Origin: Manduca sexta | Taxonomy: Eukaryota > Arthropoda > Insecta > Lepidoptera > Sphingidae | Reading direction: 5' to 3' | Length of the DNA: 64,000 nucleotides | NCBI RefSeq assembly: GCF_014839805.1 | Contig: NC_051119.1 | Location: 6,751,245-6,815,244 of the forward strand | Shown: one piece after another, positions 13,201-28,200 of the stretch | Layout of the letters: each line of letters begins with the position of its first letter | Position numbering within the stretch: position 1 is the first letter of the stretch | Translations under genes and position numbers: made by a program | Notes under the pieces: model-generated | What the model was told of the DNA's origin: nothing | Seen by the model: only the letters and a program-made list of their open reading frames with translations | Database searches by the model: none

Positions 13201-16200
13201 TAATTTATGGTCCGATTTCCTTGAATGGCTATAGGTTGTTATCACAAAATACCAAATATTCTTAAATTAATAAAATTACATTCTTAAGTCAGCATAAAAA
13301 GAAATTATTTTACATTGAATCCAGCTATGAAAATTTTATGGCGCACTTCCCCCGACTGACCTTATGTGGCGCATTTCAAAAATACATTCTTCATCTTTTT
13401 AATATTCTGACGACCCACTCCGTCTTTGCACGTATTGCAGATATATATAATATACCTACATATTTTCTTACGAAATATTAATGTATTACTTATACATATA
13501 AACCTTGCTATTGAATCATTCTATCCATTGGTGACAACTGTATGAAAATCCGTTCAGTAATTTTTGATTTTATAGCGTTTAAATAGACGCGGCGGAGGTC
13601 TTTGATTTATAAAGGGATTTTAGAAATTGAGATACGATAAATTTTCTGTAATATAGTTTACAACCATATATGATTCTTCTTCATGTCTTTCAGGCTGTGG
13701 TACAATTCATAACGCCTTGCGAAGGTCTACTGCAGCTGACCGATGTCTCTCTAGTCGACCAGAGTGAAAACTACCCAGTGGAGCGGGCAGAGAAGTTTGT
13801 TAATGCTGTCTCCTTGCACGATCTCAGGTAAGTTGACCATTTTCTTAATTGCTGCTGCAGTCAAGGATGTCTAATCTGTAATAATATATTATTTAAATTA
13901 AATTATAACTTCGATAAATCGGCTGCCTTTAATTTTTAGGAATGTACTTTTTAAAAACTATAATATTTTATCGGCACTTAATTACTAATAAAGTATTAAT
14001 TCGCTCTAAATGAAAATAAGGCAATTTAAAAAACATGTTTAATAATGAAATTTAAAAGCTCTTCTAGCCTTCTAAAAGTTAAATAGAATGTTGTTGTAGT
14101 TCGTACTGAGCAAAATTATTAACAGCCTGGATGCGGTCTTCTATAGACATAAAAATGTATGTGTTTTAGATTTAAAATACATATAAAATAGTAGGTCATT
14201 GCTTGGTTCTAATATTCATTTTCTCCTATTATATTACTTCGAGTAGATACTATTTAAGGAAACTTTTACAAAGTGTTCTTATACTCTTCCACATAATTCG
14301 AACTTATAAAATCAAAAAATGGCACTAAATAGTTTCTGAAAATTAATGTTATCATATAAGTATATTGTATTATGGTTTGAGTTGTGACAAGACCTTATGA
14401 CTTTCCAACAGATTCGCTTTCCACGATGGAGTCATATCAGAGATATGTCCCAGCGAGGAGGAAGAGGACTGGGTGCTCAACTTCAAGAGGGCCATACTGG
14501 CACTCTTCCAGAATACTATGGAGAGGTTCGATGTCAACTATAAAGGGATTGAGGTACTTCTTTAATTACTTATTTCTTTATTTCAGTACCATTATTACAT
14601 AACGTTTACAAGTCTTATTTCCTATTAATTTAATAAATACTTAAAGAAATTAAAAGTATATAACTAGTAAAATAATTAATTGCTGTTTACTAATAAAATT
14701 ATAATATTATTTGATTACTTCATTTTTTGGGTAACATAGTATTGAAAGAACGAAAAGTACCTACTTACCTAAATTATTTGTTCATTTATAAATTGCCGTA
14801 GGTAGTGTACTTCTACTGTTCGTGAAGTAGCCCAGTCCAATTCTAGTTAGGTAAAGTTATATTGGAAATCTTATTCGGTAAATGCTATAATGTTCGGTCT
14901 CTTGTATAGGGAGCTTAATATTATGAAGATGGGTATTATACCAAACAAAAACGCGTAGTGCTATGTAATTATGTAAATTTTCCGCGACTCGATATCATTT
15001 GATAACATTTTTGAGTCCTTGTTCATAAAACAAATTCTTTACAGCAAGACATCCACGGCAGATGTACCGTGGACTACGCAGTGCGTGGGCAGGAGAATAC
15101 CAGCCTGATCCTCGTCAAGAAGCGGGACTTGTCGCTATGCACAAATAGATATAAGTACATGTCTATATTGCAGACTGTGAGATATGATTTCCAGAGTGTA
15201 AGTATGCTAGAATTCTTACTGTACTAAAGTAGTAAGAACAGTACTGTTTGTACTAAAAGTAAATTATTCAATAAATATGTGCGGTGTGCATAGGTCTTTA
15301 ACATATAAAAATATTTTCCGAAAAACTGCCATCTATCGGTTTATTAATGAAACGACCAACACGTTTAGGTATTTGTAATAGAAATACCATCAACAAATAA
15401 TTAATTGTTAATCGATTTTAAGCAGCATAATTTTTTTTTATTCACATTACACAAAGCACTGTGTTTGAACATTTTAATATTATTAATCGATAAGTGATTA
15501 CATGAGAATAATATAATATCAGCCCTGATTATATATACTTACCTATCTATACCTGATTATATGTATGTCTCACTGCTGGGCCTGTGCTCGTGCCTTCGCT
15601 ACTACTCAGAGGGGTGTACTTAATCTACTACGCTGGCTTAGTGGGTATTTTGCAGACTTCACGTAGGTACACGAAAAGAAATATAGAGAACTTCTCAAGC
15701 GTGCAGGTTTTCTCAGCATATTTTCTGGCATCATCAAAGCAATAATTCGTAAGCAATACACACATACTTAGCTTTAGAAAAGTAAGAAGTGCTTGCCCTT
15801 GGCTTTTGATATTCATCTCGGCGGTCCGTTCTACTCTCAACTAGGCTATTATGAGAATACGATATTTTTTATCCAAAGTTACAATCGATTTATTACACAT
15901 TCATTAGTTCCTGCATCTCTTTCTTACATAAAGCTGTCAGTTGCATTTGACTATTTTTGACAGTTGACATTTGTTACCCACATGCCTGATTGTTTTGATT
16001 GTGTTTTGTTTGTAAATATCAATTAGGTACATAGAAATATTATGAGTACAGGTAAAACGTGAGGTTAATCCAGAATTAACTTAATTGCATAAGCCACTGC
16101 ACAAATCTAATGCTTCTAATACAAAATTACCTCCACGACTTGTAAACTTCTTCAATTTCAATAGAGGTATCGATACAGTACTATATTTAAAGGTATTAAG

Positions 16201-19200
16201 ATTAAGTAGTATTCGGACTTTTAGAAACACTATAATTTTGTCTCAGATTCATTTAATTTTGAACGACATTGTAGCCAGTGAATTACTTGACTATGAGCCT
16301 TATGGCTTTGAGTGACGAGCGCAAAAAAGTGCCCCGTAGTGCTTCAAAATTCAAAGTTTGTGTAGTATTACTGCTGTCTATATACAGTTATCGCTTACCA
16401 TAAAGTGGGCATCCAATTTGTTATTCATTAATTGTATGAATTCTTTATTCAAAAATTGATTGAGGTATAATTTTTATTTTCAGAAATTCCAAACATGGCC
16501 AGTATTAAAATCGGAGAGCAAATGCCGTATCACAGTAGACCACAATGTGTACAAAGCAGTGAACTGCAGAGAGCGCCATCTGTTCGAGCCATTCTCGGGC
16601 AAGAACTCTGGTGCCATGTCCACCGTGATACAGGACCTGGTCATGATAAAGGAGGTCAATAGGACTGACTCGCAAATTATTGAGTTTGAGCCTAAAGGTA
16701 AATATATAAGAAAATATAGGTAATATATTTTAATTAACATTAAAAGCCATTAATGAGATAAAATAACACATGACATGTAAAATATTTATGAATCTGGTGC
16801 TGTAGTTCTAGCTATGAGTCACTAAGCATAGCATAGGAGGGTCCCTAGCTAGGAAAGGGATGATTTGCAAGAAGTCGCTGGCAGAAAATGGAGGTGACAG
16901 CCTGAAAGCCCACATATTAAAGGTGGCCTACGTCCAATAGGTTGATTAAAATATAGACTGATGATGATTTTATATTGTAATTACAGTAGAGCGTGCTTTC
17001 ATGTATAATCTAGCCATGTGGCACATCTAAACCAATAGACAACAAACATCACCTAAGAAACCAAGCATGTAAGACAGAGAAGCATCTCAGTAGCCGGCAT
17101 GATTGTGTTGTGACATGAGATAGCCACCTGTTGCCATTTAATATTTTATCTGGACACTATGGTGCTTATAACCAGGTGTAGTGCAGGCCCTGTGCCGTGC
17201 TAAAATAAAAAAAAAATAAAAAACATCAGTGGATTAGATCTCAATTCAACAATCCTAAGTAGGCTCCCAATTTATGCCTCTATCTAGCATTTAAACAAAC
17301 TAAACCTATAGTTTTCCATATTATGATATATTAAATAAATAGAATCAATATTTAATAATCATGTCATCATCATCATTGACCTGTTATAAGTATTTAGATG
17401 AATTAAAAAGCGTAATAGTTGATGCTGTTGCTGTTGTTTTAAGACATTTTCTTTGACAGCTGTAAAAATATAATATAATAATTGTGTAGTCTATTCATAT
17501 CAATATAACATTCTTTACAGCTTGGTCTGTGATAAACAAACGGTCAAATCTTCTCCATCACCACACCACTTACATTGGAGATGACACAGGGGGCCTGAAG
17601 AGTGCAAGAGATGTGCTCAAACTGTTGTGCATGTAAGTACACTATATTACTGATATTATATATAGTATATATTTAATGACATAAAGTATGTAACTGCCCA
17701 TAGTTAAATATAATTTTACCACCATTTTTTTTGCTATGTACTAAGTTTATCTTTTAATTTGATAATATTAACTTTTGAAATTAACAGTATTTATTATTAA
17801 TTTGTATGTATTCATTTTAAAAAATTATAATCATAACTCAAGTCATAACAAAAACTTTTCAACAAAAACTTTACTGCCTTCAAAAATCATTAAAACTAAG
17901 AAATAATTTAACATAACAGGTATATACTTACTAGTTACTAATTTTGGAGTTAGTGACTATGTTCATGTTATAAAAAAATATATATAAGAATATATTCTTT
18001 TTTTTTCAGGGTGAAAGAAGGCCCCGGATCATCATCGCGGTTGGACAGCGGTTCCACCGTGGGTCTCTGGGGCCGACTAGTGCGAGCGGCTCGCCCGCTG
18101 CACTACCCTGCGCTGTCACAGTTACTCGCCCGAGCGCCGTCTATCTGCGCGGAAGCTACGTAAGTACAGTTATAGTTGTCAGAATATTATCAGAAGAATG
18201 GCAAAAAAAGGTTTTATATCAAAATTGTTCTTCTGAAGATTTTACAATACCCAATTCCTATTCCTCCTTATAGTGACACACATATTTTTTTAAGGTAGAA
18301 TTGTTTCCCAAGTAAGAATTTTACCGTTAGAATACCAACCTACTTTTTGATAGCTCTTAAGTAAACTATCGTATCTAATATTCACTTTTTTAACGTTTCG
18401 TTATGTAGCTGCTGTTTACTACCAAAACCCATTAAAAAACTTAGTAAATGATAGTTAATGAAGTGTTTTTTCGTTAATTAACTTTTGAAATATATGGGTT
18501 TGGTAGTAAACAGTACCTAGATAACGAAATATTAAAATGTGAATGTCGCAATTTTTCTAGATACGACAGTTTACTTAGAAGCCATCATTTAGTCTATCAG
18601 CTATAGAAAAAAAGTTCCATGTTCAAATATTCTTTTCGTTTTTTGCAGGAAGCATATCCACGATGCTCTGCCTTACATCGCCAGCACTGGCTCCGTGGAG
18701 CTCATCAAGGACATGATAATAAAGGGTGCGGTCGACAAGGAGACGCGGCACGAGTGGCTCATGTCCATGGCTATGATACCTAGGTAATAATGGAATTATT
18801 GTACACTACTGGTTCCAACAGGCCGGCATAATTTTGACCACTGTCGAGGGGTAATCATCTTTCGTCAGTCGACTTAATTCACTTACCATGAGGTGCATTG
18901 GGTTCAATCTGGCATGCCCGTATAAAAAAAAACACTTCAGGCTTATATAGATGGAATGAACTCAAGTAAGAAAAAGCCACCTACAAAATTGAAATAGACA
19001 TTTTTTAGGTTTTAGAAAACTTAGAAACTGGATTTTTATAATTAAATCACAAAAATAATAAACAAATATAAAAAATTCCTTCCATGAATCTTAAATTCCC
19101 TTAGACACTTTATTTTCTGACTATATTTTTAAAAAAATACTCTTATAAATTTCAGGCCGAAGCTAGAAATGTTGGACAGCATGTTGGAACTACTGAAGAG

Positions 19201-22200
19201 CCAGAAATCAGACAAGACGGTCACTTTCACCGTATCGTCTATGGTGCATTCGTACTGTAGGCACAGCGGGAAGTCTTGTAAGTAAACATTATGATTTTGA
19301 ACTTTACGTACAATACATCCATCAACTCAATTTGGCTCATGAGAGGGGAGAAAGGAGTAAATCAGGAATTGTTAAAATATACGACTGCCGCGGTGGTGTA
19401 GTTCTATTGCGTGCACTGTTCGAACACTCTGATGTCCCTGGTTTGAATCTCGGGCAAATTAATATTGAGTTTTTCTCCTCCGTATCAGCCCGGAGTCTAG
19501 TTTGTACCTGATATAGAAATAAGCTTGCCCTTTATCACATCGTGGAAAGAAGTACACATGACAAAAAGTGTATGCCCTGGTTGCAACCTCTGTCTACCCT
19601 TTCGAGGACGACAAGGCGTGCTATGTGTGTATAAAGCATAAAGGAACCAGAGGAGGGCAGTAGCAACCCCAACCTCCCCTTCGCCGCGTATTCCTAAAAA
19701 TAATAATATTTAGTGAATAATGTTCTATTTATTTATTTTAGTACGCGAGTGTTGCGAAGAAGAAACGCCCGGAAAAATACTCGAAGAATTCCAAAACATT
19801 GTAACTGAAATACTGACCAAGGCACTGATCAAGACTAGGAAGGACAGAGATACTGTAAGTATAATAGTTTAAGTACTTTTAATATATTTTTAATCCTTTA
19901 ATTTTTTATAATAGCACTGCTAAGTCACTCCACTGCACCTGATGGTAAATGGAATGGCCTGTAGAGGGATGACTGACGAGATATAATTACCCCTCGCTAG
20001 TCGACACAATTATGCCGGCGTGTTTGGAACCGGACATACTCGCTATGGCGGGTTTTACACATCGTGTACGGTGGTCGTTGTCCGGTCCGAATACAATATC
20101 CTACCACTAACAAACTACATATTGTATTAATTGTAAATTATTTTTAAGATGTAACAACCATTATCCAAAGCTTCTCCAACAGCACTCCAAATCTATCACC
20201 AATAATTTTAACCGACTTTCAAAAAAGATGCCAGTAGTCAATTAGTATATCCTTTTTCATGTTCCCAGATCGTGCTAGCTCTAAAAGCTCTCGGCAACAT
20301 CGGTGGTTTCAAGCAGGAGTTTGCTGACGTCCTGATGAACATCATAGGCGACTCGTACACGCCCGTGCCGATCCGACTGACGGCCATCGACGCGTTTAGG
20401 AGGACGCCATGTGTCGAGACTCGGTCAGTACTTCACTATATAATGGGGGTATAGACAAAAGAGCAGTTCAAAAGCGACATAATGAGATAAAAATAACTAG
20501 TTGATTTTATAAGGTTGTAATCTGGAACACATCTTTCTAGGCATAACTTATATTTCATAAATTAATTTTGCATTTTATCTGTACGCTCATTTGTTATGAA
20601 GGCGATATCAAAATATAATAGCAGGCAAACAACTTCAGCACACTTTCGCGTGGTGTCTTTTTTTTACCTTTGTTGGTGTGACTACACTAAAGTACCGAAA
20701 AAATCTCAAGTTTGGCGACTATTACAAAGCCAGTATGATTTAATACAAAACGTGTACCAATTTATATATTTGGTGTAATTGAAGGCACATACAAAAAAAC
20801 ATTATATATTTTTCTCCCTTACTGCAAGCTTTCCCGGGATAGTCTTTGACGTAAGCGAGGCTGCGAGAAATACACACGCACGCGCACGCAGACGCACACA
20901 CAAACACAGTAACACGCTCACTCACGTTTTGTAGTGGTAAAAATCATCTAGATAAAAAATACATTGTTACAGGGAATACTTTCTAGAGACATACAGGGAA
21001 GACTTCGTGGACATCGAGGTGCGTTTGGCGTCTTACCTGCAGGTGATGCGGTGTCCAGACCTTGGCACTGTGAGGAAGATATTCCACGCGCTGAGACACG
21101 AACAGGTTAATCAAGGTACGTCCTCAAGTTCACAAAAGGCAGGTAACCTAGCAGGAAGAGCAGCTGATGGTGGGTCATTACTAGGTGTTAAAATTTAAAA
21201 CCCGCCATAGTGGCCCACGTAAATGTGTCGCGTTACCAGATCACCCTGAGTATATCCGGTTCGCATAATTGTATCGACTGGTGAGGAGTAATCATCTCTC
21301 AGCAATCGATACTCCATCTGTACCACACCACTTAAACCATTTATTTTTATAACACACATAAGGACCATAAATAATAGTACAAAAAAGACACACACACAAT
21401 TAACTATATTAGGCATACGACGGATATGTTGCATTATGTGTGAAAGAAGGGTTGCTAGTACAATATATGCTGTTAAACATCAGTTTTTCAGCTATATCAC
21501 CTGCTACTTACTTTAGCACCATAACGATGATAAGTTTATCTATTTACTTTATTTTTTTTTTATCTCTTCCTATCAGCCGCCACGTTTGTCTGGAGCCATC
21601 TGAAGAACCTAGGAGAGTCGTCGTTGCCATCCCGGGTTGAGATCCAGGGTTTGCTCACCGGAAACACGATGCCCGAGCTGCAGGACATTCCGGACTTCAG
21701 GATGTTCTCCAGGAACTACGAGCAGAGCGTGTTCTTCGACCAGTATAATGCAGGTGAGCACACTAAATTTCAAACAGGCCGCCATAATTTTATCGACTTG
21801 CGAGGGGTAATCATCTTCGTCGTTCAACACGATCTAGACTACTCCACTTACCATCAGGTGCAAGCGGTCAATTTCGGGCCGCATAAAAAAATGTCTTGGA
21901 ATGATATGGTTCATCAAAGGCAATAATAGAGTTGTTTATGGTCGGTTAGATCACTCAGTCATCAGACTAGCAGCCAGTCCGTTTTTTATCCATTATCATT
22001 GTATAAGATCCTCGCATCCAAGAGAATATACAAACGTGCCATTATTATATACCCACAATCTAACTAAACTGCTTTTGTTCCAGGCGGCAACTACGAAGCA
22101 AACGTGATATTCTCTCCAGATTCGTACATACCGCGCTCTTTGTCTCTCAACTTGACTGTTGATATGTTTGGCGAGTCTATCAATGTATTTGAGGTTAGTG

Positions 22201-25195
22201 TTTTTTTTATCGCTTTGAATGACGAGACGAGCTTGCCGTTTGCCTGATGGTAAGCGATACGACCGCCCATCAACAGTAGAAACACCAATTACAAAGTATT
22301 GTTTGGTATTCCACTGCGCTCGCCATCCTGAGACATGAAATGATAAATGTTATTATGTCCAGTAGTTACACTGGCTATAATGTCCTTTAAACCGGAACAC
22401 AATAGTGACTACACACTGCTGCTTGGCGGCAGTAATAGACATTGCGGTGGTCCTACCAGTGTCCATCGATAGTAGAACGGACTGGTCAAAAAAGTTATTG
22501 GTTCAATGCAAGGATCCAATTTATCGACGTTATTTATTGCTGTACTTAAGGCTAACTATAGTTAAATTCTAATATGTTATTCGTAAAGGTACTTCATTAC
22601 AAAATGTACAGTTTTTACTAATTACGTAATTACTTGAGAGTTTATGGCATATTGAAATATACTTTAAAAAATTTAATATAACTTTATCAACTCTTTGATC
22701 TTTACGTTAATCTATTTCTAGCAATTAGTATAATATACTTAAGATTCAATGCATAAAAGTCAATAGACACCTATGTATATAAGTAGGTCTTGAGATTCTA
22801 CAAAGATTCATAAAACATAGCTGAAAAGGTACATACGCTCTTAAAAATGAGGAACTTGACAATGACAAATAGATGACATACTAAAACCAAACAAATCCTA
22901 GATGAAAGCCCGCGCCGAGGGATTCGAGAAATACTTCGAGAACTATTTCTTCAACAACGGGCCCCTGAGCAAGAACAAGATAATGGAGAAGATCAACCAC
23001 TTGCGCACGCTCAGGTCCTTGAACAGCACGCAGCAGGCGCGGGACAGGATCGACGGGCTGGGATACGAGAATGAGGCTTTGAAACACAGGTACGATCTAT
23101 TTTTTATTTTTGTTTACGTCATACTTCTGTTGGCGCGTTATTTTCAGAGTTAATTTTTACGATGCGGCGTGCACACCGTCACGAAAAACCGACACCATGA
23201 AATTAGCTAGTCATTATGTTGTTAATTATATTATTATTTAATATGTAATAAGTGTAGAAATAAATTTATAATAGATACAAGTAATAATTATTATGGACCA
23301 GATTATTTTTTATTTTATGATATTTAAATAAAATTTATTTAACTAGATAATGCGTTGTAAAAAATCTTTCTTTCAATGTATTAAATACCTTTTTTCTATT
23401 ATTAGTGTCGTTTTCTCTACAAACAGGATAACGCGAAGGATACAATTTTATAAAGATTTTTATCTTGTTACACCAAAGTATAACTTCTTACATGCGTACA
23501 TAAGTACACACACACGTTTTATTTTTTATTCGGGCTTAGCAAAGTGAACTCTCTCCACCTGATGGTAAAGAGTGGGTGCCAGGTAGAATGTCGAATGACG
23601 AGAAATAATTGTTAAATACCAAATCTAGTATTACAACACGCTGTGCTGGTATTGCCTGGAGAACATTCTAAAGTCTAGGATATCCTGCAGCTCGGGTATA
23701 TTCCCGGTGAGTAAGTTCTGGATCTCCACCTGGGCACGTTAGTGTTACAACTATCCGGATAGATACTATATAATTTTGGATAGAATTTTTGGATAGGTAC
23801 TTTATTAATTTAGTTAGAACTCTTTTACGGGGGCAGAGCTGCGGGCAGGAAGCTATCTGATATACCTATACATATAACAAGCATGATATATATTTTTATT
23901 ATAACAGGTTTCCAATGGCGGAACTCGGCATCAAAGTGTTCGGTAACGAAATATCGTACTGGAACGCGGAAGGCGACGATGAGATACTAAAGTCTGTTGC
24001 CAAGTTGAACCCTAAGTTGAGGTTTTTGGAGTTTCTCTCTGGGAAGGTAAGTCTATATATATAACTAGGTATTGAACGCGGCCTCGTCTGCTTGAATAGT
24101 CTTTTCCACTACAAAAAAACCCTAATTCAATGTAGTCTACTAATCTGTAGTAACATCTGTAGTATGTTAGCGCCATCTGCTTCAAAGTCAGATAGAAAAG
24201 AGATCCCCGCGGGAACAAATTAACGAGATAAAAAGTAGCCTTTATGTTAATCCAGGACACGGTCTAACCACATGCTAAATTTCGTTATATATTGTATTTA
24301 ATTATCCGAATTTAGTGCCTATATTTTAAAGTATTTAGTAGTAAATGAAACAATGTCATCACTTCAGATGTTATTTAAATCTGATTTTTACACCAATTAT
24401 AAAAAGGCAAATCAAAAAAATGAGGGAAGAAATATAACCGGTATCCTCTCGCTAAGTAATAATACTGTTTTCCAGGAAATCTCGTACAACAAAGCATCCC
24501 TGTTCCTGGACACGACGTTCTCAGTGCCCACGGGCTGTGGCCTGCCGTTGAACATGAACCTCATGGGCACCAGCTACGTGAACACCAAGATGTCCGGCAC
24601 CGTCACGGACAAGTACTCCCAGTCTGGGAATATTAACTTTGAAGGCAAATTGAGTCCTAGGTAAGGAATGTTCATTGCTGTTTACCCGACGGCAATTCTC
24701 GGAGACGCTTTGTTATGGAGGGAAGTGGACAACTAATATATCAAACTTTCCCCTATCTTTTTATTTGATTAATTTCGTTGCGGGATAAAGACAAATTAGT
24801 TTTTCCTGAGACTCGCCGAGCTTCACTGCTCGGTGTCATAAAATGCGTGCCACTGCCGATTTTGGCTTACAGGAGTTGTAGTGGTGGGTATGAGGACGGG
24901 AAAGTCTCTACCCGACGCCAAAGAATTGATTTCGAGGTCTTATGTTTATATGTATTCATGATATTCCACTTACGACGTTTTTAGTGAACCAATTTTGAAA
25001 ACCGCCTCGGTGGCGTAGTTGTATTGCACGTCCGGTACAATAGCGCTCTGAGGTCCTGGGTGCGAATCCCGGGTCGGGCAAAGTGATATTTAGGTTTTTC
25101 TGCTCAGTATCAGCCCGGAGTCTGGAATTTGGGCTGGCAAGTAGGGGGAAATAGAAGGGTAACGCGTCGATATAATACAGGGCTGATATTATTAT

Positions 25196-25235
<40 letters not shown>

Positions 25236-28200
25236 TAAAGTAATGGTTTTGTCCAGCGTGGCGGTGAGCATAGCGGCGACGATGAGCGTGTCGGCGGGCG
25301 GGCTGAGCGTGAGCGGCGCGCGGCTGTGGTGGCGCCTCTACACCGCCACCGCCGTGGAGGCGCGCCTCGCCGTGCGCGGGCTCGCGCGCCTGCGCCTGCA
25401 CCTCGCGCTGCCCAGCGACAAGCAGGAGATATTCGCCGCCAAGTCAGTACCACCACATTCGCGGGGGGGGGGGGGCTAGTCCATCCTCTATCACGTACTA
25501 AATGTAAAGCAGACGCCAGCTGCCAATTCATTTGTATACGTACTAGACGTTGCTCGCGGCTTCGCCCTTATAAAAAAAACGCTATAGCGATTTATACGAC
25601 ACCAACGCCATCTAGATAAAAATCGGATAACAATACCCCATATTTCTCATAAGAGCAATATCGTACCGTGTGGGACACAAGTTGGAACGACATAGTTATA
25701 AGTCCCTCTGCCTACTCCTTAAGAGTTAGGAGACGAAAAATGATGGTTGTGTTACTACAATTCCTCTATATAAAGATCCGGGACGTTCGCCCAAGCGAAC
25801 TGCCAACAGGATCTAGAAAAAATTACTTAGTTTTAACAACACACCGCTTCATATAGAAGCGCTGATAATCAAAATGGCTTTAACGATTGAACTTATACAT
25901 CGGCAGTTATGTAAACCATAGCGCGATGTAATTCGACTGTGGTGCCATCTATTATGCTATAATGGAAGTAAGCGTTGCATTTACCAATGAGAGGACGTAG
26001 GTTAATGTAATCTGAGTCGGTTTATATTAATAACAGACAGTTTTTTTTTTAATTAACCCTTATGCGTGTAACATAGGGATGAAAGTTTATACGGGAATAT
26101 CTAAATGAGTAAAACCTTGAAAAATTAACAACAATTAGTTGATCAGAAGCGACCGCGCAACCGAAAATATTTGGTACACGCATAGATCAAGTCTTGGATT
26201 GACATCTACACTATTTTTATCTCGGTAATTTCGGCCCATGGGAAATAATAGAATTTATTACTACATTTTTAAATCAACGGCGCTGGCGTCGCTCAAATGG
26301 GGCTACGGATCGCTTTAGTGTTGTAATAAATTTTGTAGCAGAAAAGGCTCCTCATGCAAGCGAAGCCACGACCATCATGGAGAATTAATAATAAATATGA
26401 AATTCAAATAATAATTTGCAGATCGGAGCTGATAATCCTCCATGGAGACGAGGAGTTGCAGCAGCAAGGGCTGAACAAGAACAGAATAGAGCGCAACACC
26501 TGCAGTTGGACCACGTTCGACAAAGCCATTGGCATCAAAGTGTGCGCCTCGTATCAGGTAATTTTTGTTCATACTAAACAACAGAATAATGACTTTTTAG
26601 GACTTGGGGTAAAAAATTAGGGGTAGGCTATTGAGTAAAATTACCACCTAAACTAACACCGAAGTTTTTTTAATGTACCACGATTCAATAGTTAATTCGA
26701 AGTTACCCCATATACTACATTATATTACTTATCAATATTCCTTTATTTTAAAATAGCCTTGTTAGTGTATTTTTAATTGTTCATTAAAGTTACTGTTGTA
26801 CCCCTTTTCTTGAATCATTTTTTTTTCAACATTTCCAAAGTTTGTTAAAACTACTTTATAATATCCAATGTTGCAGTTCCCGAACATGACGAACTTGCGC
26901 AACGCCCCCTACTTCATCATGAGCGGTCCCGCTAAGTACATCCTGTCGTTGGAGAAAGCCGACCCTTCTGCGAAGACGTACGCGTTCGAGTACAAGTGGG
27001 ACAGGAATGAGACCAGTAATGTCATTGGATTCTCTTTCGACACGCCGGATAGTAAGGTATGATGATATTTTTAATAATAATAATCGAACAGTCGACCTTC
27101 ACAAAAATATATACATCCTTCTGCAAAAAGCAACAATATTAAACACTTGCCGTATTGTTCGATCGAAATTGTTATCATTACCGACCCATTAAATTAATTT
27201 CTTGCACTTTTTCATTAAATTGCACTTGGCTTCGGCCCGTGCCCTGTATACCTCCAAATAGGAGAGATAATTATATGTATATATAAAATAATAATAATAA
27301 AAGCCTTTATTCAACGACCAAATATACTACAAGTTTTAACTTATTGGACAAGAACCAAGTAATCCAAAAAAAAAACAAAATTTGATATTTTTACCATCAC
27401 CATAATCACCATACCACTGGAGACCCACAACTCAACACTACCAGAACTAGACCTAATATTTTAAGTAATAGGGTATTTGACATACTTTTATTTATAATTT
27501 TTATAAAATATGCACGTCGTAGAAATTCTGAAATAAAAGAAATCATTGACACCTGGTAAAAAATCTACAAGTTATAAGCTATTGACATTAGGTAGTAGGT
27601 GAGTGTCAAAAAACAGAAAAGGGAAGTAATACTTGCATGTGACGTCAGCGGACATTACGATGCGTGCGAAAGAAAGAGATAGAACGATATCCCCACTTCG
27701 CGCCCACTCTTGCACGTAGCAGTATTTGAAATATGAATTACTACCTCGTTTATTATCGAATTTGAATGTTGTTTTCACAGAGGGATTTCTTTTTTTACAC
27801 ATTTAAAAAATCACAACATAGTCCAATATTTGGAAAAGGTTCAGATTAGATGGTGTTATTGTAGGTTGTCTTACTGTCATGTCTTAGATGTTTACCTCAA
27901 CATTTATATGTTATGCCTCCTTTGCTTGGTGGTTTACTTTGATTGCAAAGCTGGTGACGTCCCTGGCTCGACATTGAAGTATGACGATTGAGTTTTGAGC
28001 CTGAAATTAACAGGCTCACCACCTATGTTACCACATGAAATAAACTTGACGAATTGTAAAAGAAAACAAACACATCTTAGCACATAAAACCGCTTTTTTA
28101 TTAAGTTTAACTTTATCGATATTATTTACAGGAGAAACGAATGTTCAACGCCATACTAAGTCTATCAAACACGTCAAGCACAGCAGTTGTTTCCTTCCAA

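Noticed and set aside
16085..16315. 76-codon ORF in intron 6
   Set aside because: No domain, lies beside decayed SINE-like sequence, no start context or splice evidence.
24956..25531. Long minus-strand ORF of 191 codons across exon 20
   Set aside because: It is the antisense shadow of the GC-saturated exon 20, contains the translation of the (TA)n tract and low-complexity Arg/Ala, and has no domain.
27640..27647. CRE palindrome TGACGTCA as a functional enhancer
   Set aside because: A single 8-bp match inside an intron with no supporting cluster. Kept only as a note in the intron 22 entry.
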